64,000 bases of DNA from Methanomicrobiales archaeon (GTDB taxonomy: Archaea > Halobacteriota > Methanomicrobia > Methanomicrobiales > JACTUA01). The position numbers were made by a program, and so were the translations under genes. The notes below the pieces were generated by a model, which was not told the origin of the DNA, made no database searches, and saw only the letters and a list, made by a program, of their open reading frames with translations. Positions within the stretch are counted from its first letter, which is position 1, and every line of letters begins with the position of its first letter. Of this stretch, positions 8,964 through 17,696 are shown piece after piece. The DNA is taken from NCBI GenBank assembly GCA_015660865.1, contig JACTUA010000003.1:124001-188000 (forward strand), written 5' to 3'.

Positions 8964-10016
8964 ATGTCAAGCGGAAAAAAGGCATTCATTACGGGAATTA
9001 CCGGTCAGGACGGATCGTATCTGGCTGAGCTCCTGCTCAGCAAAGGCTACGAAGTTCACGGGATGGTCCGGCGCTCTTCAACATTCAACCGGAGCAGGAT
9101 TGACCATATCTACGTTGACCCTCATGATCCCAAGGCACAGTTTTTTCTCCATTACGGGGATCTGGGCGACTCGGAGCAGCTCGCAAATATCATCTATAAT
9201 CTGATGCCTGACGAGGTCTACCACCTCGGGTCGCAGAGCCACGTGCGGGTCAGTTTCGATATTCCTGAATACACCGGAAACGTCACTGGTCTTGGGGTAA
9301 CCCGTATCCTCGAGTCCGTGCGGAGGAGTGGCCACCCCATCCGTTTCTACCAGGCATCATCAAGCGAGATGTTTGGCACAGCAACCCCTCCGCAGGGGGA
9401 AGATTCGCCGTTTGAGCCGCGCAGCCCGTATGCCTGTGCAAAGCTCTATGCCTACTGGATGGTGAGAAATTACCGGCAGGGTTACAACCTCTTTGCCTCC
9501 AACGGGATCCTCTTCAATCATGAATCACCACGCCGCGGAGAGACATTCGTTACAAGAAAGATCACCCGGGGAATCGCTTCTATCCTGGCAAAAAAAGAAA
9601 AATACCTCTATCTCGGTAACCTCGAGGCGCGCAGGGACTGGGGCTTTGCCCCCGAGTATGTTGAGGCGATGTGGAGGATGCTTCAGGCAGAGAAATCCGA
9701 TGATTTTGTTATCGGGACCGGCGAGGCTCACTCAGTGCAGGAGTTTCTTGATGCGTCCTTCAGTTATGCAGGCCTCACACCTGATGAACATGTAAAGATC
9801 GATCCCAACTACTTCCGTCCAACCGAGGTTGGAGTACTTATCGCGGACGCGAGAAAGGCAGAGAAGATCCTCCGTTGGAAGCCCGGTATTAAATTTTATG
9901 ATCTCATTAAAATTATGGTCGATGCCGATCTGCGTAACGCAGGTCTTGAACCACCAGGGGAAGGAGATGAGATCCTTGCAAAGAAATTCCCCAAACGCTG
10001 GTGGAAAGAGGACTGA
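8964..10016 (+). CDS. gmd: GDP-mannose 4,6-dehydratase
   Basis: A 350-residue short-chain dehydrogenase that converts GDP-D-mannose to GDP-4-dehydro-6-deoxy-D-mannose using bound NADP. Visible motifs are [12 protein letters not shown] (cofactor loop), SSSEMFG (catalytic Ser/Glu region), YACAK (YxxxK) and the Gmd signature [14 protein letters not shown]. The length is that of the family. With Rmd it supplies GDP-deoxyhexose, probably GDP-rhamnose, for the glycosyltransferases and ABC exporter on the other strand. Confidence 0.95.
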   Translation: MSSGKKAFITGITGQDGSYLAELLLSKGYEVHGMVRRSSTFNRSRIDHIYVDPHDPKAQFFLHYGDLGDSEQLANIIYNLMPDEVYHLGSQSHVRVSFDIPEYTGNVTGLGVTRILESVRRSGHPIRFYQASSSEMFGTATPPQGEDSPFEPRSPYACAKLYAYWMVRNYRQGYNLFASNGILFNHESPRRGETFVTRKITRGIASILAKKEKYLYLGNLEARRDWGFAPEYVEAMWRMLQAEKSDDFVIGTGEAHSVQEFLDASFSYAGLTPDEHVKIDPNYFRPTEVGVLIADARKAEKILRWKPGIKFYDLIKIMVDADLRNAGLEPPGEGDEILAKKFPKRWWKED

Positions 10017-10131
10017 CCTGTTCATTCATTCAATAGATTTTGAAGGTTGTCGCCTAGCCGTTTCTTCCTCTCGAAACCCCGGGAACAATACTTTCATCAT
10101 ACCCCCAAAAGAAAAAGGATAGCGTGAAGGT

Positions 10132-10593
10132 ATGGCGACCATCGAAGAGAACATCGGCTACCATTTCAAGAACCCGGCCTTCCTCACCCAGGCCCTGACC
10201 AGGAAAGCGTTTGCGAACGAGGAGCGGCAGCAGGGCAGGCACCAAGATGACCAGGAGATCCTCTGCACTCTGGGGGATGCGGTGCTTAAGACGGTTTTCG
10301 TGGAGCTCCTGATCCGAGCACGATACCCCACACCCGATGCCATTATCCAGGCGAAGATCCAGCTGGAACATGAAGAGGCCCTCGCCGGTATCGCTGGCCA
10401 GATAGGGATTGCCCAAGCCATCCGTCTGGGCGCAGGGGAGAGAAAGCAGGGGGTGGTGGAGAAGGGACCCGATGTCCTTGCCGAGACCCTGAAGGCTACC
10501 ATCGGGGCAATCTACCTGGACGGGGGCTTCGGAGCCGCGAGGGACGCAGTCATCAGGTGGTATGGCAACAGGATCAGGCCACATGGCAGATGA
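10132..10593 (+). CDS. Stand-alone RNase III-fold protein with degenerate catalytic residues
   Basis: 153 residues covering one RNase III endonuclease domain and no dsRNA-binding domain. The fold is recognisable from NPAFLTQALTRKAF, LGDAVL and AETLKATIGAIYLDGG. Aligned by eye with E. coli RNase III, E38 and D45 are kept (E42, D49), but E41 is Cys45, D114 is Glu118 and E117 is Lys121. E117 is essential for metal-dependent cleavage in the bacterial enzyme, so this copy is probably inactive or altered. It may bind RNA, as MrnC-type or ribosomal RNase III-fold proteins do. It sits alone between gmd and a convergent gene. Confidence 0.8.
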   Translation: MATIEENIGYHFKNPAFLTQALTRKAFANEERQQGRHQDDQEILCTLGDAVLKTVFVELLIRARYPTPDAIIQAKIQLEHEEALAGIAGQIGIAQAIRLGAGERKQGVVEKGPDVLAETLKATIGAIYLDGGFGAARDAVIRWYGNRIRPHGR

Positions 10594-10722
10594 TATGCAT
10601 CTGCCCCGTTTTTTCAGATAATGAATTATACAAACCAGGATGGGAGTATGCCTGATGAATAATTCATGAAGGACATCCTCGTTGAGATTCTCACAAGCGG
10701 GAAAGAGGGGAGGCGCCCATTG

Positions 10723-11220
10723 TCACCCCCTTTTGTACCCGAACTTCCGGAGTAATCCCGTTCTCCATGTGATTCCGTCAGGCCCTTCCACGCCCTTCGG
10801 TTTCGCCCCGTCAATGACCCCCATGATGCCTCTTCCTGTAGCAGACTCGGCGATGATAACCTCGGCGGGGTTCGCCGTTGCGCAGTAGATGTTGCAGACC
10901 TCCTGGATGTTCTTTAGGGCATTGAGGACATTTATCGGGAAGCAGTTCCTGAGGAAGAGGATGAAGGAGTGGCCTGCGCCGATGGCGAGGGCGTTCGTGG
11001 TGGCAAGGGCTTTCAACTCCTCATCGTTCCCCTCCACCCGGATCAGGCACTCTCCCGAGGACTCGCAGAAGGCGAGCCCGAACCTCGCCCCTGGAACAGA
11101 CCCCACAACCGCCTCGGCGATGTCCTCCACGGTCTTGATGAAGTGGGACTGCCCGAGGATGAAATTCACATCCTCGGGTTTCTCGATCTTCACGGTCTTG
11201 AGTTCAAGAGTTCCGGGCAT
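10723..11220 (-). CDS. Adenosine-specific kinase family protein (DUF355/Adenosine_kin)
   Basis: The family hallmark ELKTVKIEKPEDVNFILGQ opens the protein, followed by GARFGLAFCESSG and a C-terminal GVIDGAKPKGVE. Family members are ~160 residues, and an archaeal member was crystallised as an adenosine-specific kinase-like fold; the physiological role is uncertain. I place the start at 11220 (MPGTLELKTVK) because GGTG lies about ten bases upstream and the family begins there. An in-frame ATG at 11286 would add 22 residues. It converges on the RNase III-like gene. Confidence 0.8.
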   Translation of the reverse strand: MPGTLELKTVKIEKPEDVNFILGQSHFIKTVEDIAEAVVGSVPGARFGLAFCESSGECLIRVEGNDEELKALATTNALAIGAGHSFILFLRNCFPINVLNALKNIQEVCNIYCATANPAEVIIAESATGRGIMGVIDGAKPKGVEGPDGITWRTGLLRKFGYKRG

Positions 11221-11472
11221 GGATGCACCGGAGAGAGATGGAACCTCGGGATTTAAATCCATTGACTGCATGAGGGAGTATTGCATGGCCTGTTCCGGAA
11301 TGAATCCGTCCCATTTCGGTGATACCTGTACTACCGTGGGCCGGATTCATTGGCGTGAATCCCTGTGGAGTTTTCCAAGATTCCTTTGACACGGGAATCG
11401 CGGGCATCCCTCCATGGGATCCTCGTTGAGATACCCATCATCCTTCTCCCGTCGGGCCGGCCAAGAATGAGA

Positions 11473-11507
11473 AAATTAATATCACCCATCCATCATTATT
11501 AATAATG
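11473..11507 (+). promoter_or_regulatory. acs1 promoter with 14-bp palindrome at the expected start site
   Basis: GAAAATTAATAT (TATA core ~11473-11482) is followed at 11494-11507 by the perfect palindrome CATTATTAATAATG, just where transcription should begin. The palindrome could be an operator or simply an AT-rich initiator. Confidence 0.4.
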
Positions 11508-11524
11508 TAAAATAGGGGATTCGG

Positions 11525-13420
11525 ATGGCGGAACAGTTCGACGTGAAACTGGTTGAAGAGGCGAAGTACTACACGCCTCTACCCGAGTACCGCGAGAAAG
11601 CCTGGGTCAAAGACTACGACGAGGAGTACAGTGAGTTCCTGAAGGATCCCGAGGCCTTTTGGGGAAAGATCGCGAAGGAGCTCGACTGGTTCGGCCCCTG
11701 GGATAAGGTCCTTGACTGGAAGTATCCCTATGCAAAGTGGTTCGTGAACGGGAAGCTGAACATCACGTACAACTGCCTGGACCGGCACGTCTTCAACCAC
11801 CGGCGGAACAAGGTGGCCATCATCTGGAGGGGGGAGAACGGCGAGGAGCGGATCTTCACCTACCAGATGCTCTACCGCCAGGTCAACCGCTTCGCAAACG
11901 GGCTTAAAAGGCTCGGTATCGTGAAGGGCGACCGGGTCTGCATCTACATGCCCATGATCCCCGAGCAGCTCATCGCCATGCTCGCCTGCGCGAGGATCGG
12001 CGCCGTGCATTCTGTCGTATTCGGCGGTTTCGGCGTCACGGCCCTCAATTACCGGATCAACGATACCGAGTCAAAGGTGGTCATCACCGCCGACATCGGG
12101 TTCCGGCGGGGAAAGACCATCCCCTTAAAGACCCTCGTCGAGGAGGCCATCATCAACGCCCCGAGCGTGGAGCGGGTCGTCGTCCTCCGGAGGAAGGAGC
12201 CGAAGGTGGAGATCCACTCCGGGATCGAGATCGACTTCTACGACCTCATGGAGGGGGTTGAGCCCGTCTGCAAGCCCGAGGTGATGGACGCCGAGGATCC
12301 CCTTTTTATCCTCTACACGAGCGGGTCAACAGGAGCCCCGAAAGGGGTCATCCACACCTGCGGCGGGTATATGGTCGGGACCTACTACACGAGCAAGGTG
12401 ATCTTTGACTTAAAAGAGGAGGACGTCTACTGGTGCACTGCGGACGTGGGCTGGGTCACCGGCCACTCCTACCTCCTCTACGGGCCTCTCGCCGTGGGGG
12501 CCACAATCTTCTTCGGCGAGGCCGTTCCTGATTATCCCGATGCAGGGAACTTCTGGAGACTCATCCAGGACATGGGGATCACCATCTTCTACACGGCACC
12601 TACCGCCATCCGGATGTTCATGAAGGTGGGGGAGCAATGGCCGGACAAGTATGACCTCTCCTCCCTCAGGATCCTGGGGTCTGTCGGAGAGCCGCTCAAC
12701 CCTGAGGCCTTCGAGTGGTACTACCGGGTCATTGGCAAGGACAGGTGCCCCATCGTCGACACCTGGTGGCAGACCGAGACGGGCATGCAGATGATCACCA
12801 CCTTCGTGGGGGAGAAGATGCGGCCCGGATTTGCAGGGAAAGGCATCCCTGGCGTGATCCCCGATGTGGTGGACAAGCACGGAAAACCGGTGAAGACCGG
12901 GACCCTCGGCTTCCTCATCATAAAGAATCCCTGGCCTGCCATGTTCCGTACCATCTACAAGAACGACGAGCGCTACCGGAAGTACTGGGAGACCATCCCC
13001 AACGTGTACACTGTCGGGGATCTCGCCGTCAAGGGGAAGGACGGGTACATCATGATCCTCGGGCGTGCCGATGACATCATCATCGTGGCAGGGCACAACA
13101 TCGGGACCGCCGAGGTCGAGAGCGCCCTCGTCTCCCACCAATCGGTTGCAGAGGCCGCGGTCATCGGGAAACCCGACGCCCTCAAGGGAAACCTCATCAA
13201 AGCCTTTGTCATCCTCAAGCTGGGGGAGAAACCGAGCGACAAGCACAAGCTGGACCTCAAGTACCATGTGCGGATGACCCTCGGGCCCATCGCCCAGCCC
13301 GACGATATCGAGTTCGTGGACAAGCTCCCCAAGACCCGGAGCGGTAAGATCATGCGCCGCGTCCTCAAGGCAAAGGAGCTGGGGATAGACCCAGGCGATA
13401 TCTCCACTCTCGAGGATTAA
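11525..13420 (+). CDS. acs: Acetyl-CoA synthetase, AMP-forming (copy 1)
   Basis: A 631-residue acyl-adenylate-forming enzyme that makes acetyl-CoA from acetate, ATP and CoA. Motifs: [12 protein letters not shown] (P-loop), TWWQTETG (acetyl-CoA synthetase A5), ILGRADDII (hinge) and [10 protein letters not shown] with the catalytic lysine that is acetylated in bacterial Acs. Downstream of the AT-rich promoter, GGGGAT precedes the ATG. A second 631-residue copy lies 5.7 kb away on the other strand; the two agree closely in the core and differ mostly in the first ~20 residues. Between them lies the PHA cluster, so a supply role for polymer synthesis as well as biosynthesis is likely. Confidence 0.95.
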   Translation: MAEQFDVKLVEEAKYYTPLPEYREKAWVKDYDEEYSEFLKDPEAFWGKIAKELDWFGPWDKVLDWKYPYAKWFVNGKLNITYNCLDRHVFNHRRNKVAIIWRGENGEERIFTYQMLYRQVNRFANGLKRLGIVKGDRVCIYMPMIPEQLIAMLACARIGAVHSVVFGGFGVTALNYRINDTESKVVITADIGFRRGKTIPLKTLVEEAIINAPSVERVVVLRRKEPKVEIHSGIEIDFYDLMEGVEPVCKPEVMDAEDPLFILYTSGSTGAPKGVIHTCGGYMVGTYYTSKVIFDLKEEDVYWCTADVGWVTGHSYLLYGPLAVGATIFFGEAVPDYPDAGNFWRLIQDMGITIFYTAPTAIRMFMKVGEQWPDKYDLSSLRILGSVGEPLNPEAFEWYYRVIGKDRCPIVDTWWQTETGMQMITTFVGEKMRPGFAGKGIPGVIPDVVDKHGKPVKTGTLGFLIIKNPWPAMFRTIYKNDERYRKYWETIPNVYTVGDLAVKGKDGYIMILGRADDIIIVAGHNIGTAEVESALVSHQSVAEAAVIGKPDALKGNLIKAFVILKLGEKPSDKHKLDLKYHVRMTLGPIAQPDDIEFVDKLPKTRSGKIMRRVLKAKELGIDPGDISTLED

Positions 13421-13731
13421 CAACCCCTCTTTTCGACCAGAAGATCCAAAGTACGATGGCTCCTTGATATTTCCAGGGGGAGACCAAAAAGCCGATGATA
13501 CGAATATCTGACAAGTATATCAGGTTTCTCGAAGCCACGGTACCGGTGGTTCGGAGTTCCCGGATCCCCCTCTATTCCTGCAGGTACTCGAAGAAGGTGT
13601 ACACCCAGCCACCAGCTTCTCGCTCTTCTCCTGTTTAAGGAGTATATGAGGGAGGATTACTGGAATATCGTTGAGATCGGGGAACTCATGACTCCTGTCA
13701 TGTCACCAGTTCCACCTAAGAATAGCTATTT
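13421..13731. other. Intergenic region between acs1 and phaB holding a transposase remnant
   Basis: 311 bases between two convergent genes. The middle is a broken transposase fragment (separate entry). No intact gene or clear inverted terminal repeats are visible. Confidence 0.6.
13495..13705 (+). pseudogene. Transposase N-terminal remnant with frameshift
   Basis: From the ATG at 13495 the frame reads YIRFLEATVPVVRSSRIPLY then SKKVYTQ, and after a one-base insertion near 13609 it continues HQLLALLLFKEYMREDYW and IVEIGELM in the next frame. This pattern (R/KIPLYSCRYSKK.YTQHQLL.L.LFKEY) is what I recall at the N-terminus of IS4/IS5-type transposases common in methanogens. Only ~65 codons survive and no catalytic DDE region remains. 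It marks an old insertion at the border of the PHA cluster. The family assignment rests on recall and needs a search. Confidence 0.6.
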
Positions 13732-14583
13732 TCAGATGTAGAGCCCCCCATTCAGGTCTATAACCTGGCCCGTTATGTATGCCCCGTCTTCTGATACAAG
13801 GTAAGCCACTGCCCCAGCCACCTCGGATGGCTCCCCGAGTCTTCCGAGAGGTATCTGGGCGATAATTTTATCCAGTATTTCTTTGGGGACCGATCTGACC
13901 ATATCAGTCCCTATGTATCCTGGTGCTATTGCATTGACCGTTATACCTTTCGTGGCAAATTCCTTTGCCAGAGTTTTTGTGAGACCAATCAAGCCTGCCT
14001 TTGAGGCTGCATAGTTTGACTGTCCAAAGTTGCCCATTCTCCCAATGACAGAGGAAATATTCACGATTCTGCCATACTTCCTCTCGATCATACCATCTAT
14101 AACTGCTTTGGTGCAGTAGAAAGGACCATCTAGGTTCACAGATAGGACATCAGACCACATCTGGGGTGTCATTTTTACGAACGATTTATCCCTGGTGATT
14201 CCTGCATTATTCACGAGGATATCGATCTTGCCTAACTGCTTTACCACCTCGTCCCGCATCCTGTTCACCTGCTCAAAGTCATCGACGTTGGCCTGGACGA
14301 TGCAGGAATGCTTGCCCATGGAGCCTATCAAGTCTGATACTTCTTTTGCGTCCTCAGTCCGGTTCATCTCTTCTGCCATCATGAATAATTTAGAAGCATC
14401 TCTGAGCACGCCCGTCTGATCAACGAGCTTTGAGACCTTCTCTGCTTGCTCCTTGCTCATCTGATAGTTGATGGCAACATCCGCACCTTCCTCGGCGAGA
14501 CGCAGAGCAATCGCCCGGCCAATCCCCCGGGAGGCGCCGGTAACCAAAGCGACTTTACCTTCCAAGCTTGCTTTCTCTCTCAT
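13732..14583 (-). CDS. phaB: Acetoacetyl-CoA reductase (PhaB/FabG-type SDR)
   Basis: A short-chain dehydrogenase with TGASRGIGRAIA (cofactor loop), NNAGITRD, NISSVIGRMG (catalytic Ser) and YAASKAG (YxxxK), ending ITGQVIDLNGGLYI as PhaB/FabG enzymes do. It should reduce acetoacetyl-CoA to (R)-3-hydroxybutyryl-CoA, the PHA monomer. I choose ATG 14583 because AGGTGAG sits six bases upstream; an upstream in-frame ATG at 14634 overlaps the thiolase. At 283 residues it is ~35 longer than usual because of an insert after the second helix (TGVLRDASKLFMMAEEMNR region). It is the last gene of the pha operon, five bases after phaA. Confidence 0.85.
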   Translation of the reverse strand: MREKASLEGKVALVTGASRGIGRAIALRLAEEGADVAINYQMSKEQAEKVSKLVDQTGVLRDASKLFMMAEEMNRTEDAKEVSDLIGSMGKHSCIVQANVDDFEQVNRMRDEVVKQLGKIDILVNNAGITRDKSFVKMTPQMWSDVLSVNLDGPFYCTKAVIDGMIERKYGRIVNISSVIGRMGNFGQSNYAASKAGLIGLTKTLAKEFATKGITVNAIAPGYIGTDMVRSVPKEILDKIIAQIPLGRLGEPSEVAGAVAYLVSEDGAYITGQVIDLNGGLYI

Positions 14584-14588
14584 AGTAC

Positions 14589-15767
14589 TCACCTTTTTAC
14601 CACCATGGCAATACCCTGACCCCCCCCAACGCAAAGGGCGGCAAGGCCATAGGTACCTTTCTTCCTCTGTAATTCATGCAGGAGTGTCACGAAGATCCGT
14701 GTACCACTTGCACCTATCGGGTGCCCAAGGGCTATAGCGCCGCCGTTCACATTTACTTTGTCAGTGTTCAACCCAAGTTCCCGAATAACCGCAATGCTCT
14801 GTGCTGCAAAGGCTTCATTGAGTTCGATCAGGTCAAGTGTATCAAGAGTTATCCCGGCACGCTCGATGGCTCTTCTGGTTGCACCAACAGGCCCCATGCC
14901 CATTATCTCAGGGGGAACTCCACAGAACCCGTAGCTTTTGATTGTGGCCATGGGCTCGATTCCCTTTTCCCTGGCTTTTTCTTCAGACATCAAAAGGACA
15001 GCCCCGGCTCCGTCATTAATCCCTGATGCATTGCCTGCAGTCACGGTTCCGTCCTTTTTAAATGCGGGTTTTAGTTTTGCAAGAACTTCTTTTGTCGTGC
15101 TGAACCTGGGGAACTCATCGGTATCAAAGAGTACAGGCTCCCCTTTTGGCTGGGGAACTTCTATGGGGACGATCTCGTCCCTGAACGCACCTGCCCTGAT
15201 TGCTGCCTCTGCCTTATTCTGGCTTTTTGCCGAGAACTCATCCTGCGCCTGCCTTGTAACGCCGTATCTTTCGGCCACGTTCTCGGCAGTCATTCCCATA
15301 TGGTAATTGTTGAAGATATCCCACAATCCGTCGTATATCATCAGGTCTACAGCTTCATCATTGCCCATCCGTGCTCCCCAGCGGGTTTTTTTCAGGGCAT
15401 ACGGAGCCTGCGACATGGATTCTATACCGCCTGCGAGAACAACCTCCGCATCACCAAGCATGATAGCCTGGGCACCGAGTACCACCGATTTCAGGCCCGA
15501 GCCACACAGTTTGTTCACACCATAGGCGGGTACCGCGTCTGGAATTCCCGCGAAAATGGCAGCCTGCCGTGCCACATTCTGGCCGTGGCCGGCTGAAAGA
15601 ACATTTCCCAGGATGACTTCTTCAACCTCATGTGCTTCAACACCGACCCGTTTCAAGGCATCCTTCAATACCACAGAACCAAGCTGTACGGGGCTAAAAT
15701 CCTTCAGGCTTCCCCCGAATTTTCCGACAGCGGTCCGTGTTGCCGATACAATAACGACATTATGCAT
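14589..15767 (-). CDS. phaA: Acetyl-CoA acetyltransferase (thiolase, PhaA)
   Basis: 392 residues, the normal length for biosynthetic thiolases. Active-site Cys88 lies in [21 protein letters not shown] carries the histidine and CVGGGQGIA the second cysteine. It condenses two acetyl-CoA to acetoacetyl-CoA, the first committed step to PHB. GGTGAAAATGA precedes the ATG. It sits between phaC and phaB on the same strand. Archaeal thiolases also serve the mevalonate pathway, but those are usually paired with a DUF35 protein and HMG-CoA synthase, neither of which is here; context and the bacterial-type sequence favour PHA synthesis. Confidence 0.92.
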   Translation of the reverse strand: MHNVVIVSATRTAVGKFGGSLKDFSPVQLGSVVLKDALKRVGVEAHEVEEVILGNVLSAGHGQNVARQAAIFAGIPDAVPAYGVNKLCGSGLKSVVLGAQAIMLGDAEVVLAGGIESMSQAPYALKKTRWGARMGNDEAVDLMIYDGLWDIFNNYHMGMTAENVAERYGVTRQAQDEFSAKSQNKAEAAIRAGAFRDEIVPIEVPQPKGEPVLFDTDEFPRFSTTKEVLAKLKPAFKKDGTVTAGNASGINDGAGAVLLMSEEKAREKGIEPMATIKSYGFCGVPPEIMGMGPVGATRRAIERAGITLDTLDLIELNEAFAAQSIAVIRELGLNTDKVNVNGGAIALGHPIGASGTRIFVTLLHELQRKKGTYGLAALCVGGGQGIAMVVKR

Positions 15768-15927
15768 TCATTTTCACCTGTTTCCCTGGTGGATGCATCC
15801 ACGTGAGCAAACGATCTCTCTCCTCAATGTTTCTGAACCGCTGCAACGGTTCCCCTCACCTTCTTCTCCTTCTTTGACAAACGGCAGGTCAGCTTTTCTC
15901 CCACTACCGCCTCTTTTGTGATAATTG

Positions 15928-17100
15928 CTACCTTGCTTTCCCGTCTCGTTTTTTCGGCTTTGATTCGCGACGCTTCCCTTTTTGTGAAGCATTCTCTTGT
16001 ACGGGCTTCTTTTCTCCAGCTCGATCAAGGAGAGACTTCGGCTTTAACCACGCAGCGATCTTGGGGCAGACCTCTTTCTGGGATTTGGAGCCCACAAAGA
16101 TACCTATATGGCCGGTCGGGAAAACCAGCGTCGCTTTCTCTTTACTGGATACTGCATCGCCCAGCGGTTTACTTGCGTCGTTTGGAACGAGGTGGTCAAA
16201 TTCTGCCATGACGTTCAGCAGGGGCATGGTGATATTTTTCAGATGAATCGTCTTCCCGCCAATCACCATCTTGTTTTTTATAAGCAGGTTCTTCTGGTAG
16301 CAGTCTTTTTGAAACTGCCGGTAGGCTTCGCCTGCCTGGTCAGGACTGTCGAATATCCATTTCTCCATTCTGAGGAAGTTCCTGACGGTTTCTTCGTTTC
16401 TCACCTCGCATTCCTTATCACCGGGTTCGCATTCGATTCGCTCAAACAGACCTACGTACTTGTCAATCATCGTCCTGAACGGGTCGGTGAGCAGGAACCC
16501 CACATTCAGAAAATCTCCGGGCACGATTCCATAGTAGTCGACGATTTTGTCCACGTCCAGGGCCTTGGCCCAGATATGAAGAAGTCCTTTATCAGTATCA
16601 AAGTGTACAGGAGTCACCAGGGTGACCAAGTTCTTCACCTTTTCAGGATGCAGTGCGGCGTACATCACAGAAAAAGTTCCTCCCTGGCATACGCCAAGCA
16701 GGGTAATCTTATCCAATCCCGACCTTTCTCTGACTTTATCGACGGCATTATCGATATACCCGTTCACATAATCGTCAAGGGTGAGGTACCTGTCTGCGCC
16801 TGAGGGATACCCCCAGTCAATGATGTAGACATCAAAACCTTCCTCCAGCAGTTTCTTTATCACACTTTTATCGGGCTGGAGATCAAGGATATAGTGCCTG
16901 TTCACAAGCGCATACACGATGAGTATGGGAACAGGATGTGGTTTTTCTACGGTTGGAATATAATGGAGAAGTTTCATCTTATCTTCGGTATAGACGATCT
17001 CGGAAGGGGTCGTTCCAACCGAAATGTCCGGGCGCTTTAAGAATACTTCCATCCCTCGTTTGAATTTTTCATAATCTCCCATTAATGTAAGTTCGTTCAT
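15928..17100 (-). CDS. phaC: Polyhydroxyalkanoate synthase subunit PhaC (class III-like)
   Basis: A 390-residue alpha/beta-hydrolase-fold polymerase. The lipase-like box GVCQGG holds the nucleophile Cys138, with Asp302 (AEFDHLVP) and His331 (PTGHIGIF) completing the triad of PHA synthases. The size (~350-390) and the adjacent PhaE identify class III/archaeal PhaEC rather than class I/II enzymes of ~560-600 residues. It polymerises (R)-3-hydroxyacyl-CoA at the granule surface. The last ~35 residues are Lys/Arg-rich and look disordered, an extension that might bind nucleic acid or the granule. GGAGA precedes the start. Confidence 0.92.
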   Translation of the reverse strand: MNELTLMGDYEKFKRGMEVFLKRPDISVGTTPSEIVYTEDKMKLLHYIPTVEKPHPVPILIVYALVNRHYILDLQPDKSVIKKLLEEGFDVYIIDWGYPSGADRYLTLDDYVNGYIDNAVDKVRERSGLDKITLLGVCQGGTFSVMYAALHPEKVKNLVTLVTPVHFDTDKGLLHIWAKALDVDKIVDYYGIVPGDFLNVGFLLTDPFRTMIDKYVGLFERIECEPGDKECEVRNEETVRNFLRMEKWIFDSPDQAGEAYRQFQKDCYQKNLLIKNKMVIGGKTIHLKNITMPLLNVMAEFDHLVPNDASKPLGDAVSSKEKATLVFPTGHIGIFVGSKSQKEVCPKIAAWLKPKSLLDRAGEKKPVQENASQKGKRRESKPKKRDGKAR

Positions 17101-17133
17101 GGCGTCTCCTCTCCTCTCCTCACAAAGAATACA

Positions 17134-17694
17134 TCATTTCTTCTTTGACAGCTCGCTTACCTGGCTGGTTAATTTCTTCACCGTTTTCCGTAGAGAATAC
17201 AGTTCCTTGTTTATCTCATCGATCTCTGTTTTTGTGGGGAGATTCATCGGTTTTAAGTAATTCTCTTCAATTACTTCCCTGTTCAATTTTTGGAATTCCA
17301 TGAGACGAGACATGAATTTCCCCAGATCGTTGGCAAAATGACCGGATTTAAGGAATTCGTGAAAAGTCTCACTATAGGTCTCCATCCAGATCTTGTAAAA
17401 ATCCTTGTAGCTCTCAGGACTGAGATCTCCTTTCATGTCGGTTGCTGTCTTTTCACGCACCTTTTGCATTGCCTCTTTGAATACAATCTGGAGATCGCTA
17501 TTGGATTCCATCCATGCCGTATAGAGATTCACAAAGTTAGAGAAACCCATCATCATCTTTTCAGATTTCTCACGTGCTGGACCCATAGCAGGCATCTCGA
17601 CAAGCCGGCCAAGGTTGGCCTGGTAGGTCTTTACCCAGAGGTCAAAAAATTCCTGTGTGGATTCAAAAGTGGATTCGGAACTGGATTTTTCCAT
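17134..17694 (-). CDS. phaE: PHA synthase subunit PhaE
   Basis: 186 mostly helical residues. The C-terminus (LPTKTEIDEINKEL then RKTVKKLTSQVSEL) matches the end of PhaE proteins, where a PTxxEIDE motif leads into a coiled coil. PhaE has no catalytic residues; it binds and activates PhaC and is required for polymerisation in class III systems. It is shorter than bacterial PhaE (~350) but close to archaeal ones (~180). It starts two bases after the stop of the larger upstream paralogue, so the two are probably translationally coupled. Confidence 0.82.
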   Translation of the reverse strand: MEKSSSESTFESTQEFFDLWVKTYQANLGRLVEMPAMGPAREKSEKMMMGFSNFVNLYTAWMESNSDLQIVFKEAMQKVREKTATDMKGDLSPESYKDFYKIWMETYSETFHEFLKSGHFANDLGKFMSRLMEFQKLNREVIEENYLKPMNLPTKTEIDEINKELYSLRKTVKKLTSQVSELSKKK

Positions 17695-17696
17695 AT

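Noticed and set aside
12410-13423. A 337-codon open frame on the minus strand opposite acs1
   Set aside because: It lies fully antisense to an obvious acetyl-CoA synthetase, has a skewed Asp/Gly/Val composition typical of GC-rich shadows and no recognisable motif.
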